Assembly (NCBI GenBank): GCA_938028765.1
Contig: CALIZF010000035.1
Span: 1-64,000 of the forward strand
DNA length: 64,000 bases
Source of the DNA: an uncultured Paracoccaceae bacterium
GTDB lineage: Bacteria > Pseudomonadota > Alphaproteobacteria > Rhodobacterales > Rhodobacteraceae
Direction of reading: 5' to 3'
Below are positions 9,201 to 22,506 of the stretch, piece by piece. Both the position numbers and the translations under genes were made by a program. The notes beneath the pieces were generated by a model, which worked only from the letters and a program-made list of their open reading frames with translations, was not told where the DNA came from and did no database searches. The first letter of the stretch is position 1. The number at the start of each line of letters is the position of its first letter.

Positions 9201-10426
9201 AAGAGATCGAACGCCTCGCTCGCGACCGCGACGACGAGATGACGATCCTCGAGCGCAACATCTATGCGCGGCTGAAGTCGCTCATCCTCGGCAAGATCGC
9301 GGTCAAGGGGCCGAAGGGCGTCAAGGCGGGGTCCGAGATCACCGCGGATCTGCTCGACACGCTCAGCCGCGGCCAGTGGTGGCAGCTGGCCGTCGGCGAA
9401 GAGGATGTCGCCAAGGAGGTCGAGGCGCTCAACGACCAGTTCAACGCGCAGAAGCGCGCACTGGAACACCGCTTCGAAGACAAGGTGGAAAAGGTCCGTC
9501 GCGGCGACGACCTGCCCCCCGGCGTGATGAAGATGGTCAAGGTCTTCGTCGCCGTGAAGCGCAAGCTGCAGCCCGGCGACAAGATGGCGGGTCGGCACGG
9601 CAACAAGGGTGTCGTGTCCAAGGTTGTGCCGATCGAGGACATGCCGTTCCTGTCCGACGGCACCACCGTCGATCTGGTGCTGAACCCGCTCGGGGTGCCC
9701 AGCCGGATGAACGTGGGCCAGATCCTTGAGACGCACATGGGCTGGGCTGCGCGCGGCCTTGGCCTGAAGATCGACGAGGCGTTGGCGGAGTATCGCCGGA
9801 AGGGCGACCTCACCCCGGTGAAAGAGGCGATGCGGATCGCCTACGGCGACGCCGCCTATGACGAGGCGTTCGGCCATCTCGACGACGGGGCGCTGGTCGA
9901 AAGCGCAGCCAGCGTGACGCGCGGGGTGCCGATCGCCACGCCGGTCTTCGACGGGGCGAAGGAAGCCGACGTCAACGATGCGCTGATCCGGGCGGGCTTC
10001 GACAGGTCCGGCCAGTCGGTCGTGTTCGACGGCCGGACGGGCGAACGCTTCGCGCGGCCTGTCACGGTCGGGGTGAAGTACATGCTGAAGCTGCACCACC
10101 TCGTTGACGACAAGCTGCACGCCCGCTCGACCGGGCCCTACAGCCTCGTTACCCAGCAACCTCTGGGCGGAAAGGCCCAGTTCGGCGGCCAGCGTCTGGG
10201 CGAGATGGAGGTCTGGGCGCTCGAGGCCTACGGCGCGGCCTACACCCTGCAGGAAATGTTGACCGTAAAGTCCGACGACGTGGCGGGCCGCACCAAGGTC
10301 TACGAGGCGATCGTCAAGGGCGAGGACAACTTCGAGGCCGGCGTGCCCGAGTCGTTCAACGTGCTCGTGAAGGAGGTCCGCGGCCTGGGCCTCAATATGG
10401 AACTCCTGGATGCGGACGAGGAATGA
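6287..10426 (+). CDS. rpoB: DNA-directed RNA polymerase subunit beta
   Basis: A 1379-residue beta subunit, full length for the family. It includes the rifampicin region near residue 531 ([20 protein letters not shown], then RLSALGPGG), with the sensitive-type His and Ser present. It also has the NYEDS motif, the catalytic-site [10 protein letters not shown] stretch and the C-terminal clamp ([20 protein letters not shown]). ATG 6287 is preferred over an in-frame GTG at 6275, because family members begin with Q.(F/H).GQKR and GAAAGG lies 11–16 bases upstream of the ATG. rpoC follows after 49 bases. Confidence 0.97.
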   Translation: MQTHVGQKRVRRYYGKIREVLEMPNLIEVQKSSYDLFLRSGERDRPNDDVGIQGVFKSVFPIKDFNDTAVLEFVKYELEKPKYDVDECMQRDMTYAAPLKVTLRLIVFDVNEDTGARSVKDIKEQDVYMGDMPLMTSNGTFVVNGTERVIVSQMHRSPGVFFDHDKGKTHSSGKFLFACRIIPYRGSWLDFEFDAKDLVFARIDRRRKLPVTTLLYALGMDQDAIMAAYYDTVIFKHVKGKGWITRFFPERVRGTRPTYDLVDAATGEIFLRAGEKATPRMVNEWNKAQKDGRLLNLLVPFEHIFGRFVARDIVDEASGAIHVEAGDELTWDRDRDGNVKGGTLKVLLDQGIEEIPVLDIDGVSVGPYIRNTMAADKNWNRDGALMDIYRVMRPGEPPTVEAASALFDTLFFDPERYDLSAVGRVKLNMRLRLDAPDTQRTLRREDIIACIRGLVELRDGKGEIDDIDHLGNRRVRSVGELMENQYRVGLLRMERAIKERMSSVEIDTVMPQDLINAKPAAAAVREFFGSSQLSQFMDQTNPLSEVTHKRRLSALGPGGLTRERAGFEVRDVHPTHYGRMCPIETPEGQNIGLINSLATFARVNKYGFIETPYRRVKDGQVTDEVVWLSATEEMDHTIAQANAALDAEGRFVNEFVSTRKGGEFMLNPREAVDLIDVSPKQLVSVAASLIPFLENDDANRALMGSNMQRQAVPLLQADAPFVGTGIEGVVARDSGAAIMARRGGVIDQVDAQRIVVRATELLEPGEPGVDIYRLRKFKRSNQSSCINQRPIVKVGDVVTKGQVIADGPCTDMGELALGRNVVVAFMPWNGYNYEDSILISERILRDDVFTSIHIEEYEVAARDTKLGPEEITRDIPNVGEEALRNLDEAGIVYIGAEVQPGDILVGKITPKGESPMTPEEKLLRAIFGEKASDVRDTSLRLPPGAYGTVVEVRVFNRHGVDKDERALQIEREEIERLARDRDDEMTILERNIYARLKSLILGKIAVKGPKGVKAGSEITADLLDTLSRGQWWQLAVGEEDVAKEVEALNDQFNAQKRALEHRFEDKVEKVRRGDDLPPGVMKMVKVFVAVKRKLQPGDKMAGRHGNKGVVSKVVPIEDMPFLSDGTTVDLVLNPLGVPSRMNVGQILETHMGWAARGLGLKIDEALAEYRRKGDLTPVKEAMRIAYGDAAYDEAFGHLDDGALVESAASVTRGVPIATPVFDGAKEADVNDALIRAGFDRSGQSVVFDGRTGERFARPVTVGVKYMLKLHHLVDDKLHARSTGPYSLVTQQPLGGKAQFGGQRLGEMEVWALEAYGAAYTLQEMLTVKSDDVAGRTKVYEAIVKGEDNFEAGVPESFNVLVKEVRGLGLNMELLDADEE

Positions 10427-10475
10427 CGGCGCCCGCCGTCGCCTTGCCCGCAACCTTCTCTGACAGGATCAGGAC

Positions 10476-14720
<4,245 letters not shown>

Positions 14721-14776
14721 CGGTCGGGCGGCAGGCGCGTCCTGCCGCGGCCGGAAGATCGGCGCGACGACAGACC

Positions 14777-14812
14777 GGGCGCGGCCGCGATGCGGCCGCG
14801 CCCGCGCATTTT
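14777..14812 (+). terminator. Terminator of the rpoBC operon
   Basis: A perfect 12-bp stem (GGGCGCGGCCGC 14777–14788 with GCGGCCGCGCCC 14792–14803, loop GAT) is followed by GCGCATTTT. It is 57 bases after the rpoC stop. Confidence 0.75.
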
Positions 14813-14911
14813 GCAGGGGCGAGGGGCGCGGGCGGCTTGCGGTCGCCCGGTCGGCGCGCTAGGCGGGGCCGGCGGTGGCCGGCCCGGCCGCTTCGCCTGC
14901 GCCGGAACCCG

Positions 14912-15781
14912 ATGCCGCTTTCAGACAACGCGCGCGGTGCTGCCCTGATGATGGCGGCCATGGCCGCCTTCACCGTGAACGACACCTTCATGAAGGCGCT
15001 GGCGGGCGACCTGCCGCTGTTCCAGGCGATCTTCCTGCGCGGCCTTCTGGCCACCGCGGGCCTCGCCGCACTTGCCCTCGGCACCGGCGCGATGGCACGG
15101 GGCGTGGCGCGCGGCGACTGGCGGCGCATCGGCATCCGCGGCGTGGCCGAGATCGGCGCAGCGTGGTTCTTCATCCTCGCGCTCTTCAACCTGCCGCTGG
15201 CGACAGTCACCGCCGTGCTGCAGGCGCTGCCGCTGACGGTCACGCTGGCGGCCGCGCTGTTCCTGCGCGAACCTGTGGGCTGGCGGCGGCTGACGGCCAT
15301 TCTGGTCGGGTTCGGCGGCGTCATGCTGATCGTGCGGCCGGGGCCAGAGGGGTTCGACCGCCATGCCCTGCTGGCGCTGGCGGCGGTAGCCTGCGTTACG
15401 CTGCGCGACCTTGTCACCCGCCGCCTGACGCCCGCCACCCCGTCGCTGACGGTCGCGGTCGCGGTGTCGGGCATGGTGACAGGGTTCGCCGGCGTCGCCA
15501 GCCTGACCGAGAGCTGGGCGCCCCTCGCGCCCGCCGCCGCGCTGAAGGTCGCGGGCGCCGCGGCAACCGTCCTTTTGGGCTATGTCTTTTCGGTCGGGTC
15601 GATGCGCGTCGGCGACATCGGGGCGGTCGCGCCGTTCCGCTACACCAGCCTTGTCTGGGCGCTGATCCTCGGCCTTGCCGTCTTCGGCGAGTGGCCCGAT
15701 CCGCTCACGCTGCTCGGCGCGGCGATCGTGGCGGGCACGGGCCTCTACACGCTCTGGCGCGAACAGCGCCGGCGGCGCTGA
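14912..15781 (+). CDS. EamA/DMT-family transporter
   Basis: A 289-residue inner-membrane protein with about ten hydrophobic segments arranged as two EamA repeats, starting MPLSDNARGAALMMAAMAAF. The pattern LPLATVTAVLQALPLTVTLAAALFLREPVGWRR in the first repeat and FRYTSLVWALILGLAVFGEWPDPLTL-like end of the second are typical of drug/metabolite exporters. Substrate is not predictable. It sits alone between the rpoC terminator and the phytase-like gene. No strong Shine-Dalgarno is visible before ATG 14912, so the start is likely but not certain. Confidence 0.85.
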   Translation: MPLSDNARGAALMMAAMAAFTVNDTFMKALAGDLPLFQAIFLRGLLATAGLAALALGTGAMARGVARGDWRRIGIRGVAEIGAAWFFILALFNLPLATVTAVLQALPLTVTLAAALFLREPVGWRRLTAILVGFGGVMLIVRPGPEGFDRHALLALAAVACVTLRDLVTRRLTPATPSLTVAVAVSGMVTGFAGVASLTESWAPLAPAAALKVAGAAATVLLGYVFSVGSMRVGDIGAVAPFRYTSLVWALILGLAVFGEWPDPLTLLGAAIVAGTGLYTLWREQRRRR

Positions 15782-15834
15782 CCTGTCACGCCGCTGTCAC
15801 CCGCGCCTGCGATTGCGACGCCGGAACGACTCGC

Positions 15835-18015
15835 ATGAGGTTCGACATGCACGCCCGCCTCCTCGGCTTCACTTCCGTCCTGGCGCTTGCCGCCACGGGC
15901 GCGCTGGCCGAAAGCCACTTCAACCGCATCGCCACCTTTCCCGTGATCGCCAACATGGCCGCGGGCGAGGACACGGCGCGGGAATCCTCGGCCGAGATCG
16001 TCTCGGCTTCGGAAGACGGCATGACGCTTGTCTACACCGACAGCCCGCTTGGCGTGATCGGCCTGATCGACATCGCCGACCCTGCCGCGCCCAAGGCGAT
16101 GGGCAACATCACCATGGGCGGCGAGCCGACGACGGCGGTATTCATCGGCAATCGCATCTTCGTGGGCGTCAACACCTCGGAAACCCGGGCAAACCCTTCG
16201 GGCAAGCTCGTCACCGTCGATCCCGCGACCCGCAGCATCCTTGCCGAGTGTGAGCTCGGCGGCCAGCCCGATGCGGTGGCCCGCGCCCCCGACGGCAGCT
16301 TCCTTGCCGTCGCGATCGAGAACGAGCGCGACGAGGAGGTGAACAAGGGCGACATGCCGCAGATGCCGGCGGGCTTCGTCGTCAAGCTGCCCGTCACGGG
16401 CGGCGCGGTGGACTGCGCGGGCAAGCAGGTGATCGACCTCACGGGTCTTGCCGAGGTCGTGCCCGAGGATCCCGAACCCGAATATGTGGACGTGAACGAC
16501 GCGGGCGAAATCGTCGTGACGCTGCAGGAGAACAACCACATCGTCGTCATCGGCGCCGATGGTGCGGTCGCCGCGCACTTCTCCGCCGGCACGGTCACCG
16601 TCGAGGGGATCGACGTGCGCCGCAACGGTGCGCTGGAGTTCACCGGCACGAAGGGCCCTACCCCGCGCGAGCCCGACGCGGTGAAATGGATCGACACTGA
16701 CCATTTCATCATCGCCAACGAGGGCGACTGGAAGGGCGGCACGCGCACCTGGTCGGTCTTCCGCAAGGATGGCACGCTGATCCACGACAGCGGCCCGGCC
16801 TATGAGCACGCGCTGATCGCGATCGGCCACTACCCCGAACACCGCAGCCATTCCAAGGGTGTGGAGCCCGAAGGGGTGACAGCGGCCACGTTCGACGGCA
16901 TCCCGATGGCCTTCATCGCCTCGGAACGCGGCTCGGTCGTGGGGGTTTATGACATCACGGACCCCGCGAACCCGCGGCTGCATCAGATCTTGCCCTCGGG
17001 CATCAGCCCCGAAGGCATCGTCGCGATCCCGCAGCGCGGCCTGCTGGCCACCGCCAACGAATACGACGCCCGCGAGGACGGCGGGGCGGGCAGCCATGTG
17101 ATGATCTACGAATGGCAAGCGGGCCCCGCAGCCTATCCGATGATCACCGCGGCGGGCGCGGACACGCTGATCGGCTGGGGCGCGCTGTCGGGCCTTGCGG
17201 CCGACGCCGAGAAGCCCGGCATCCTCTATGCCGTCTCGGACAGCGTCTTTGCCAACCAGCCTGCGATCTACACGATCGACGCCACGCAGGTGCCCGCGCG
17301 CATCACCGCCAAGACGGTGGTCACGCGCAACGGCTTTCCCGCGCAGAAGCTCGACCTCGAAGGCATCGCGCTGGCGGGCGACGGCGGGTTCTGGCTCGCC
17401 TCGGAAGGGCGGACGGACCGGCTGACCCCCCACGCGATCATCCGCGTGGACGCCAAGGGCGAGATCCGGCAAGAGATCGCGCTGCCGCCCGAGCTTCTGA
17501 ACTACGAGACGCGCTTCGGCTTCGAGGGCGTCGCGGTGCTGGGCGATGTGCTGTGGCTTGCGGTGCAGCGCGAGTGGAAGGACGACCCCAAGGGCATGGT
17601 CAAGCTTGTGGCCTACGACACCAAGGGCAAGACCTGGGGGGCCGTGCACTATCCGCTCGACGCCCCCGCGCCGGGCGCCTGGATGGGCCTGTCCGAGATC
17701 ACCATCCGCGGCGACTGGGCCTATCTCGTCGAGCGCGACAACCGCATCGGCACCCCCGAAGCGTCGAAGAAGCTCTACCGCGTGCCGGTGGCGCAGCTGC
17801 AGGCGGCCCCGCTCGGCGGCGCGCTGCCGGTGGTGACGAAAGAGCTCGTGCGCGACTTCGTGCCCGACCTGCACGCGAGCAATGGATATGTGCAGGACAA
17901 GGTCGAGGGCTTTGCCATCGACGTGGCCGGGGTGGCGTGGGTCGTGACTGACAACGACGGGCTGCAGGACGCCTCGGGCGAGACGATGTTCTGGTCAATC
18001 GGCATGATCGAGTGA
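15835..18015 (+). CDS. Secreted esterase-like phytase-family protein
   Basis: A 726-residue protein with a signal peptide (MHARLLGFTSVLALAATGALA from the second ATG at 15847), so it is exported to the periplasm or outside. The N-terminal half is a beta-propeller-like region of the choice-of-anchor type. The C-terminal half shows the phytase-like esterase pattern: QKLDLEGIAL, GGFWLASEGR, YETRFGFEGVAVLGD, and the closing VEGFAIDVAGVAWVVTDNDG. Members are thought to hydrolyse phosphate or carboxyl esters, but their substrates are mostly unknown. It ends at a good terminator (18076–18104). The alternative start 15835 adds four residues. Confidence 0.75.
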   Translation: MRFDMHARLLGFTSVLALAATGALAESHFNRIATFPVIANMAAGEDTARESSAEIVSASEDGMTLVYTDSPLGVIGLIDIADPAAPKAMGNITMGGEPTTAVFIGNRIFVGVNTSETRANPSGKLVTVDPATRSILAECELGGQPDAVARAPDGSFLAVAIENERDEEVNKGDMPQMPAGFVVKLPVTGGAVDCAGKQVIDLTGLAEVVPEDPEPEYVDVNDAGEIVVTLQENNHIVVIGADGAVAAHFSAGTVTVEGIDVRRNGALEFTGTKGPTPREPDAVKWIDTDHFIIANEGDWKGGTRTWSVFRKDGTLIHDSGPAYEHALIAIGHYPEHRSHSKGVEPEGVTAATFDGIPMAFIASERGSVVGVYDITDPANPRLHQILPSGISPEGIVAIPQRGLLATANEYDAREDGGAGSHVMIYEWQAGPAAYPMITAAGADTLIGWGALSGLAADAEKPGILYAVSDSVFANQPAIYTIDATQVPARITAKTVVTRNGFPAQKLDLEGIALAGDGGFWLASEGRTDRLTPHAIIRVDAKGEIRQEIALPPELLNYETRFGFEGVAVLGDVLWLAVQREWKDDPKGMVKLVAYDTKGKTWGAVHYPLDAPAPGAWMGLSEITIRGDWAYLVERDNRIGTPEASKKLYRVPVAQLQAAPLGGALPVVTKELVRDFVPDLHASNGYVQDKVEGFAIDVAGVAWVVTDNDGLQDASGETMFWSIGMIE

Positions 18016-18075
18016 CCGGCGCGGCGGTCCGGTTGGGCGCGCCGCGAAGGGTATTGGTGCAAGTAATTGGTAACC

Positions 18076-18104
18076 GGCCCCGGCAGCGATGCCGGGGCCT
18101 TTTT
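18076..18104 (+). terminator. Intrinsic terminator of phytase-like gene
   Basis: A perfect 10-bp stem (GGCCCCGGCA / TGCCGGGGCC, loop GCGA) is followed directly by TTTTT, 60 bases after the stop of the plus-strand gene and just before the convergent cupin gene. Confidence 0.9.
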
Positions 18105-18117
18105 CATGCGCCGGCCG

Positions 18118-18459
18118 TCATGCGCGGATGACGTAATCCTTGCGCGTCGTCTCGACGACTTCCCAGGTGCCGCGAAAGCCGGGGCGGATCACCGCCCGGT
18201 CGCCCGCGCGCAGATGTTGCACGCTGCCGTCCTCGCCGGTGAGGATGGAATGGCCCTCGAGGATCCGGACATATTCCCATTCGTCGTAGGCGACGCGCCA
18301 CTTGCCCGGGGTCGATTCCCACGTCCCGGCACAGAGCCCGTCGAAGTCCTCGTGATTCCAGGTGCGGTGCACGGGATTTCCCGCGATCAGCCGGTCGGGC
18401 GCGGGACCGCCGGTCTCGGGTTCGATCGCGGAATCGTCGAGGCGCAGGAAAAGGGCCAT
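18118..18459 (-). CDS. Cupin-domain protein
   Basis: A 113-residue single-domain cupin with HRTWNHEDF near residue 31 and the second motif RAGDRAVIRPGFRGTWEV. It looks like the small DUF861/ethanolamine-utilisation-type cupins, which bind a metal or small ligand. It is the last gene of a minus-strand module after an orphan solute-binding protein and an M20 hydrolase. A terminator for the solute-binding gene lies 15 bases before its start, so it may be expressed by readthrough. The start ATG 18459 has GGAG upstream. The reaction is unknown. Confidence 0.75.
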   Translation of the reverse strand: MALFLRLDDSAIEPETGGPAPDRLIAGNPVHRTWNHEDFDGLCAGTWESTPGKWRVAYDEWEYVRILEGHSILTGEDGSVQHLRAGDRAVIRPGFRGTWEVVETTRKDYVIRA

Positions 18460-18473
18460 GGGGATGCTCCATG

Positions 18474-18501
18474 AAAAAGCCCCCGCCGCGCGGGCGGGGG
18501 C
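18474..18501 (-). terminator. Minus-strand terminator after the solute-binding gene
   Basis: A perfect 9-bp stem (GCCCCCGCC 18479–18487 with GGCGGGGGC 18493–18501) has an A5 run at 18474–18478 on the plus strand, which is a T5 tract for the minus strand. Confidence 0.8.
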
Positions 18502-18521
18502 GGCGTTCGGGCCCGGGGGCG

Positions 18522-19991
18522 TCAGTTCGTCCAGCGCACGCCCGTGAGGTCGATCGCCGGGGCCGGCGAGTTTTCCCACAGCCCCTCGATCTTCGCATTG
18601 GCGACGCCGGTCTTGGCAAGCTGGAAGAGGAAGCCGTTGACGTAATCTTCGGCGATCATCGTCTGCGCGGCCTTGAGAAGCTCGGACCGCCGGCCCTCGT
18701 CCGCGGTCACCGCAAGTTCGTCCATGATCGCCACGAACTCGGGCTTGCCATACTGGAAGTAGTAGTCGGGCCGGGCATAGATCCCGATGTCCATCGGCTC
18801 GACGTGGCTCACGATGGTCAGGTCGAAATCCTTGCCGCGGAACACCTGTTCCAGCCACTGCGCCCATTCGACGGCGATGATCTCGGTCTCGATCCCCACG
18901 GCGCGAAGCTGGGCGGCGATGATCTCGCCGCCGCGGCGGGCATAGCTGGGCGGCGGCAGATGCAACCGCAGCTTGAGGTTCGACACGCCCGCTTCCGCCA
19001 GAAGCGCCTTCGACTGCGCCGGATCGTAGGCCGACAGCGCCGTCAGATCGACATAGTCGGGGTGATGCGGCGCGAAATGGGTGCCGATCGGCGTGCCGTA
19101 GCCAAACATTGCCCCGTCGATGATCGCCTGCCGGTCGATCGCATGGGCGATGGCCCGACGCACCCGCACATCGTCAAGCGGCGGCTGCCTGTTGTTCATG
19201 GCAAGGATCGTCTCGCCCTCGGTCGAGCCGACGACGACCCTGAACCGCGGATCGGCCGCGAACTGCGCCAGCGTCTCGGGTGCGGGGAATACCGGGAAGG
19301 CATCCACGTCCTCGGCCATCATGGCGGCGAAGGCCGCGGTCGGGTCCGAGATGAACTTGAACGTGGCCCCGGCCAGCGCGGGCTTGTCGCCCCAGTAATC
19401 GGGGTTCGCCACGATCTCGACCCGGTCGCCCTGCACCCAGTTGGCGAAGCGGAAGGGGCCGGTGCCCACGGGGTTTGTGGCGTTGGTGGCGACCGATTCG
19501 GGCGCCATGACCACCGCATCGCCCCAGGCCATGTTCCAGGGGAAGTTGCCGTTCGGGGCCGAGAGGGTGACCTTCACCGTCGCAGGCCCGACCGCCTCGA
19601 CCGCTTCGATCCCGGCGAAGAGCTGCTTCTGCGCGTTGGTCGAGTCCGCCGCGCGGGCGCGGTTCAGCGTGAACACGACATCGTCGGCATCAAAGCTCGT
19701 GCCGTCATGGAACTTCACGCCCTCGCGCAGCGTGAAGGTCCAGACCTTGCCGCCTTCCGACGGTTCCCAGGCCGAGGCGAGACCGGGCTGCACCGACCCG
19801 TCGGGGCCGAACCGGGTCAGGCCCTCGAAGATGTTGGCATAGGTCACCTCGCGGATCGCCGCCGCCGCGCCGCTGGTCGGGTCGAGGTTCGGCGGTTCGA
19901 GCTGCATCCCGACGGTGATCGTGTTCTTCGCCGACGCGGCGCCGGCAAGGATCGCCAGCGCCGCCGCGCCGGCCATGAGGCGTTTCAACAT
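18522..19991 (-). CDS. Peptide/nickel-type ABC substrate-binding protein (family 5)
   Basis: A 489-residue periplasmic protein with a signal peptide (MLKRLMAGAAALAILAGAA...) and the SBP family 5 pattern: LEPPNLDPTSGAAAAIREV, VWTFTLREGVKFHDGT, and VRRAIAHAIDRQAII. Such proteins deliver oligopeptides, opines or similar ligands to an ABC importer. No permease or ATPase gene of that type is adjacent. The upstream neighbour is an M20 amidohydrolase, which hints that the ligand is an N-acyl or peptide compound; this is inference. Start ATG 19991 follows GGGAG; a terminator follows the gene. Confidence 0.9.
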   Translation of the reverse strand: MLKRLMAGAAALAILAGAASAKNTITVGMQLEPPNLDPTSGAAAAIREVTYANIFEGLTRFGPDGSVQPGLASAWEPSEGGKVWTFTLREGVKFHDGTSFDADDVVFTLNRARAADSTNAQKQLFAGIEAVEAVGPATVKVTLSAPNGNFPWNMAWGDAVVMAPESVATNATNPVGTGPFRFANWVQGDRVEIVANPDYWGDKPALAGATFKFISDPTAAFAAMMAEDVDAFPVFPAPETLAQFAADPRFRVVVGSTEGETILAMNNRQPPLDDVRVRRAIAHAIDRQAIIDGAMFGYGTPIGTHFAPHHPDYVDLTALSAYDPAQSKALLAEAGVSNLKLRLHLPPPSYARRGGEIIAAQLRAVGIETEIIAVEWAQWLEQVFRGKDFDLTIVSHVEPMDIGIYARPDYYFQYGKPEFVAIMDELAVTADEGRRSELLKAAQTMIAEDYVNGFLFQLAKTGVANAKIEGLWENSPAPAIDLTGVRWTN

Positions 19992-20039
19992 GGGGCTCCC
20001 TTCCCTGTTGTCTGCTGCCGGCATCACGCCACGAGGGCG

Positions 20040-21308
20040 TTACAAAAGCAACCGTTCCAGCGTCCGGCCCATCACGCGGGCGCTGTCCAGCATGTCCTGC
20101 ACGCCCACCCATTCGTCGGGCTGATGCGCGAGGTGCAGAAGGCCGGGGCCATAGGCGATGCAGTTCGACAGGCGCCCGATCCGGTCGATGTGCTTCTGGT
20201 CGTAGGTGCCGGGCGATACGACATACGCGGCCTGCGTGCCCAGCACATCGCGGATCGCGTCCGCCACCGTGCGCACCACCGGCGCGTCCCGGTCGGTCAT
20301 CGTCGGGCGCACCTCGAAGAGGTCGCGGATGTCGTAGGCGAAGCCCGGCCGCCGCGCCTTCACCCGTTCCAGCACGTCGCGGATTTCCGCCTTTACGGCG
20401 CCGAGGTCTTCCTCGATCAGGAAGCGGCGGTCGAGCACGATGCGGCAGCGGTCGGCGACGCAGGGCGCAGGCAGGCCGGTATAGCCCGGCTCGGGCTCGG
20501 GTTCGCCGCCGTGGATCGAGTTGATGTTGAGCGTGGATTGCCGCGCGCCTTCCGGCACCACGGGCATCGCCGTGCGCCTGGTTGCCAGAAGGGGGTACAG
20601 CCGTTCCTCGATTTCGGCCAGCACCGCGCCCATGTGGCGGATCGCGCTGTCGCCGAGGAATGGCATCGACCCGTGCGCGATGCGCCCCTTGGTCTCGACC
20701 TCGGCCCACCAGACCCCGCGGTGGCCAAGGCAGATCCGGTCCTTGTGCAGGGGTTCGGGGATGATGACGTGCTGGACGCGCTCGGGCGCGAAGTATCCCC
20801 GTTCGGCCAACCAGGCGACGCCGCCGTAGCCGCCCGATTCCTCGTCGGCCGTGGCGCTGATCTCGATCGCGCCGCGGAAGTGCTGATGCGTGGCGAGGAA
20901 CGCCTCGGCCGCAATGACGCTTGCGGCAAGCCCCCCCTTCATGTCGCAGGCGCCGCGGCCGTAGATGCGGTCGCCCTCGCGCTCGCCTCCGAAGGGGTCG
21001 CGCGTCCAGCCCTGGCCGACCTCGACCACGTCGTGATGGCTGTTGAAATGCACGCAGTCGCCCCCTTCGCCGCCCTCGTGCCGGGCGACGAGGTTCCAGC
21101 GCGGATGCGCATCGGAATCCCCCGGCGCGCCGGTTGCGCGCAACAGCTCCACCGCCCAGCCCCCCGCGGCCAGGCGCGCGGCGAGGAAATCGCAGATTTC
21201 CCGGTAGTTACGCCCCGGCGGGTTCAGCGTCGGGATGCGGATCAGGTCTTGGGTCAGCGCGATCAGGTCGTCGCGACGGGCGGCAAGGGCATGGTCGAGC
21301 GGCGTCAT
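20040..21308 (-). CDS. M20-family deacylase (ArgE/DapE type)
   Basis: A 422-residue zinc-dependent amidohydrolase of the acetylornithine deacetylase/succinyl-diaminopimelate desuccinylase family. The metal motif HFNSHHDVV, the second site GRGACDMKGG, and the catalytic-base motif TADEESGGYGG are all present, followed by the dimerisation (lid) domain around KGRIAHGSMPFLGDSAI. It is first in a minus-strand module with the orphan solute-binding protein 48 bases downstream. It probably cleaves an acyl or peptide bond of the imported compound. It is not clearly ArgE itself, so no symbol is given. Confidence 0.85.
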   Translation of the reverse strand: MTPLDHALAARRDDLIALTQDLIRIPTLNPPGRNYREICDFLAARLAAGGWAVELLRATGAPGDSDAHPRWNLVARHEGGEGGDCVHFNSHHDVVEVGQGWTRDPFGGEREGDRIYGRGACDMKGGLAASVIAAEAFLATHQHFRGAIEISATADEESGGYGGVAWLAERGYFAPERVQHVIIPEPLHKDRICLGHRGVWWAEVETKGRIAHGSMPFLGDSAIRHMGAVLAEIEERLYPLLATRRTAMPVVPEGARQSTLNINSIHGGEPEPEPGYTGLPAPCVADRCRIVLDRRFLIEEDLGAVKAEIRDVLERVKARRPGFAYDIRDLFEVRPTMTDRDAPVVRTVADAIRDVLGTQAAYVVSPGTYDQKHIDRIGRLSNCIAYGPGLLHLAHQPDEWVGVQDMLDSARVMGRTLERLLL

Positions 21309-21428
21309 GGCGCGCACCCTGCCGCGGTCTTCATCGCCCGTCCAGTCGTGAAATCCGCCGTGGCGGCGGGGGTGCAATCTGGCCTGACGTCCCTGTGCGA
21401 GGCGCGGGTTGACGACCCGGAGGGCGCG

Positions 21429-22506
21429 ATGGACGATTTCGACGCGACGATGCGCAAGAGCGAGGCAGAGGTGACAGCCGCGCAGGCCGGGATCAGCGCC
21501 ATCACCGCCGAGGTGGAAGCGGGCCGGGCCAAGATCGCCGCGGGCGAGGCCGGCATCGACATCGAGACCGCGACCCTGGCCGACGTGCACAAGCATACCG
21601 ACCTGATGAACGCCAACATCGCCGAACTGATCATGGGGCTCGACGATGTGACGGCGGGCTTCAGCCGCGACTTCGACGCGATGCGGTCGAAGACCGGGTG
21701 GGAAAGCTTCGTCGGCATTTTCAGCCGCGGCAAGTCGGAATCGATGCGGCAGGAACGGCTGCGCAGCGCCAGCATCGACGGCAAGCTGCAGGACCTGATC
21801 GCCAGGTCCGACACGATCGTGCGGCTTCTGCAGGGGCAGCTTGACCTTCCCAACCAGCAGAAGGCCAAGGTCGAGACCAACCTTGCCGAGACGCTGGCCG
21901 ATCGCGAGGCGACGGTGGCCGCGCTCGAGGCCGTGCGGGCCGAGGTGGCCCGCGCTCGACCCGAAGATCATCGACCTTGAGAACCGCATCAGCGTCGAGA
22001 TGGATGCAGCGGCGCGCACGCGGCTCGAAACCGAGCTCGCGGAACTGAACGCCCGCCACAACGCGCTGGTGCAGGACGAACAGGTGAAGCTCGCCCGGTC
22101 CCAGACGCTCGAACGCTACATCGAGAAGGGCAAGACCTGGGTGGATTCGCTGCAGAACCAGGCGGCGACGCAGATGGTGCTGATCAACAAGCTGCGGACC
22201 GACACCAAGCAGCGCGTCGTCCTCTATGATGCGCTGACGACGTCGCTGAAGACGGCCCAGCAGCAGGACGTCGCACACCGGATCAACGAGATCGGCGTCA
22301 AGACCGACCAGGAGGCGCAGGCGGCGATGGCCGCCATCGGGACGGCCACGAACCAGCGGATGGCCGACATGATGGAGGCCCACGAGGAACACATGGTCTT
22401 CGCCCGCAAGGTGCTGGAACAGAAAGCGAAAGCCGACGAACGCTTCGCCCGCCGCTCCGCCGCCATCGTCGAGAAGCACGACAAGAACCGCTACGGGCAG
22501 GAATGA
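21429..22506 (+). pseudogene. Coiled-coil protein of the AAA+ operon, frameshifted
   Basis: Two overlapping frames make one alpha-helical protein of about 359 residues. Frame A begins at ATG 21429 (MDDFDATMRKSEAEVTAAQA) after GGAGGG. Frame B continues from about 21955 with LDPKIIDLENRISVEMDAAA and ends at 22506 in EKHDKNRYGQE. The join lies at CGCGCTCGACCC, where one added or two lost bases shift the frame. The composition is almost wholly coiled coil, with the unusual stretch YIEKGKTWVDSLQNQAATQM. It loosely recalls TelA-type proteins, but I do not claim membership. The unbroken 3' part overlaps the next gene by 4 bp. The break may be biological decay or a sequencing error. Confidence 0.65.

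Noticed and set aside
4802-10453. Very long open frame on the minus strand across rplJL and rpoB (1883 codons)
   Set aside because: It is antisense to genes of certain identity. In GC-rich DNA with G/C-biased third positions, antisense frames stay open by chance; the protein is His/Arg/Asp-rich without any motif.
18471-21428. Long plus-strand open frame running into the coiled-coil gene
   Set aside because: It is antisense to the solute-binding and M20 genes; real coding starts at ATG 21429 with GGAGGG.
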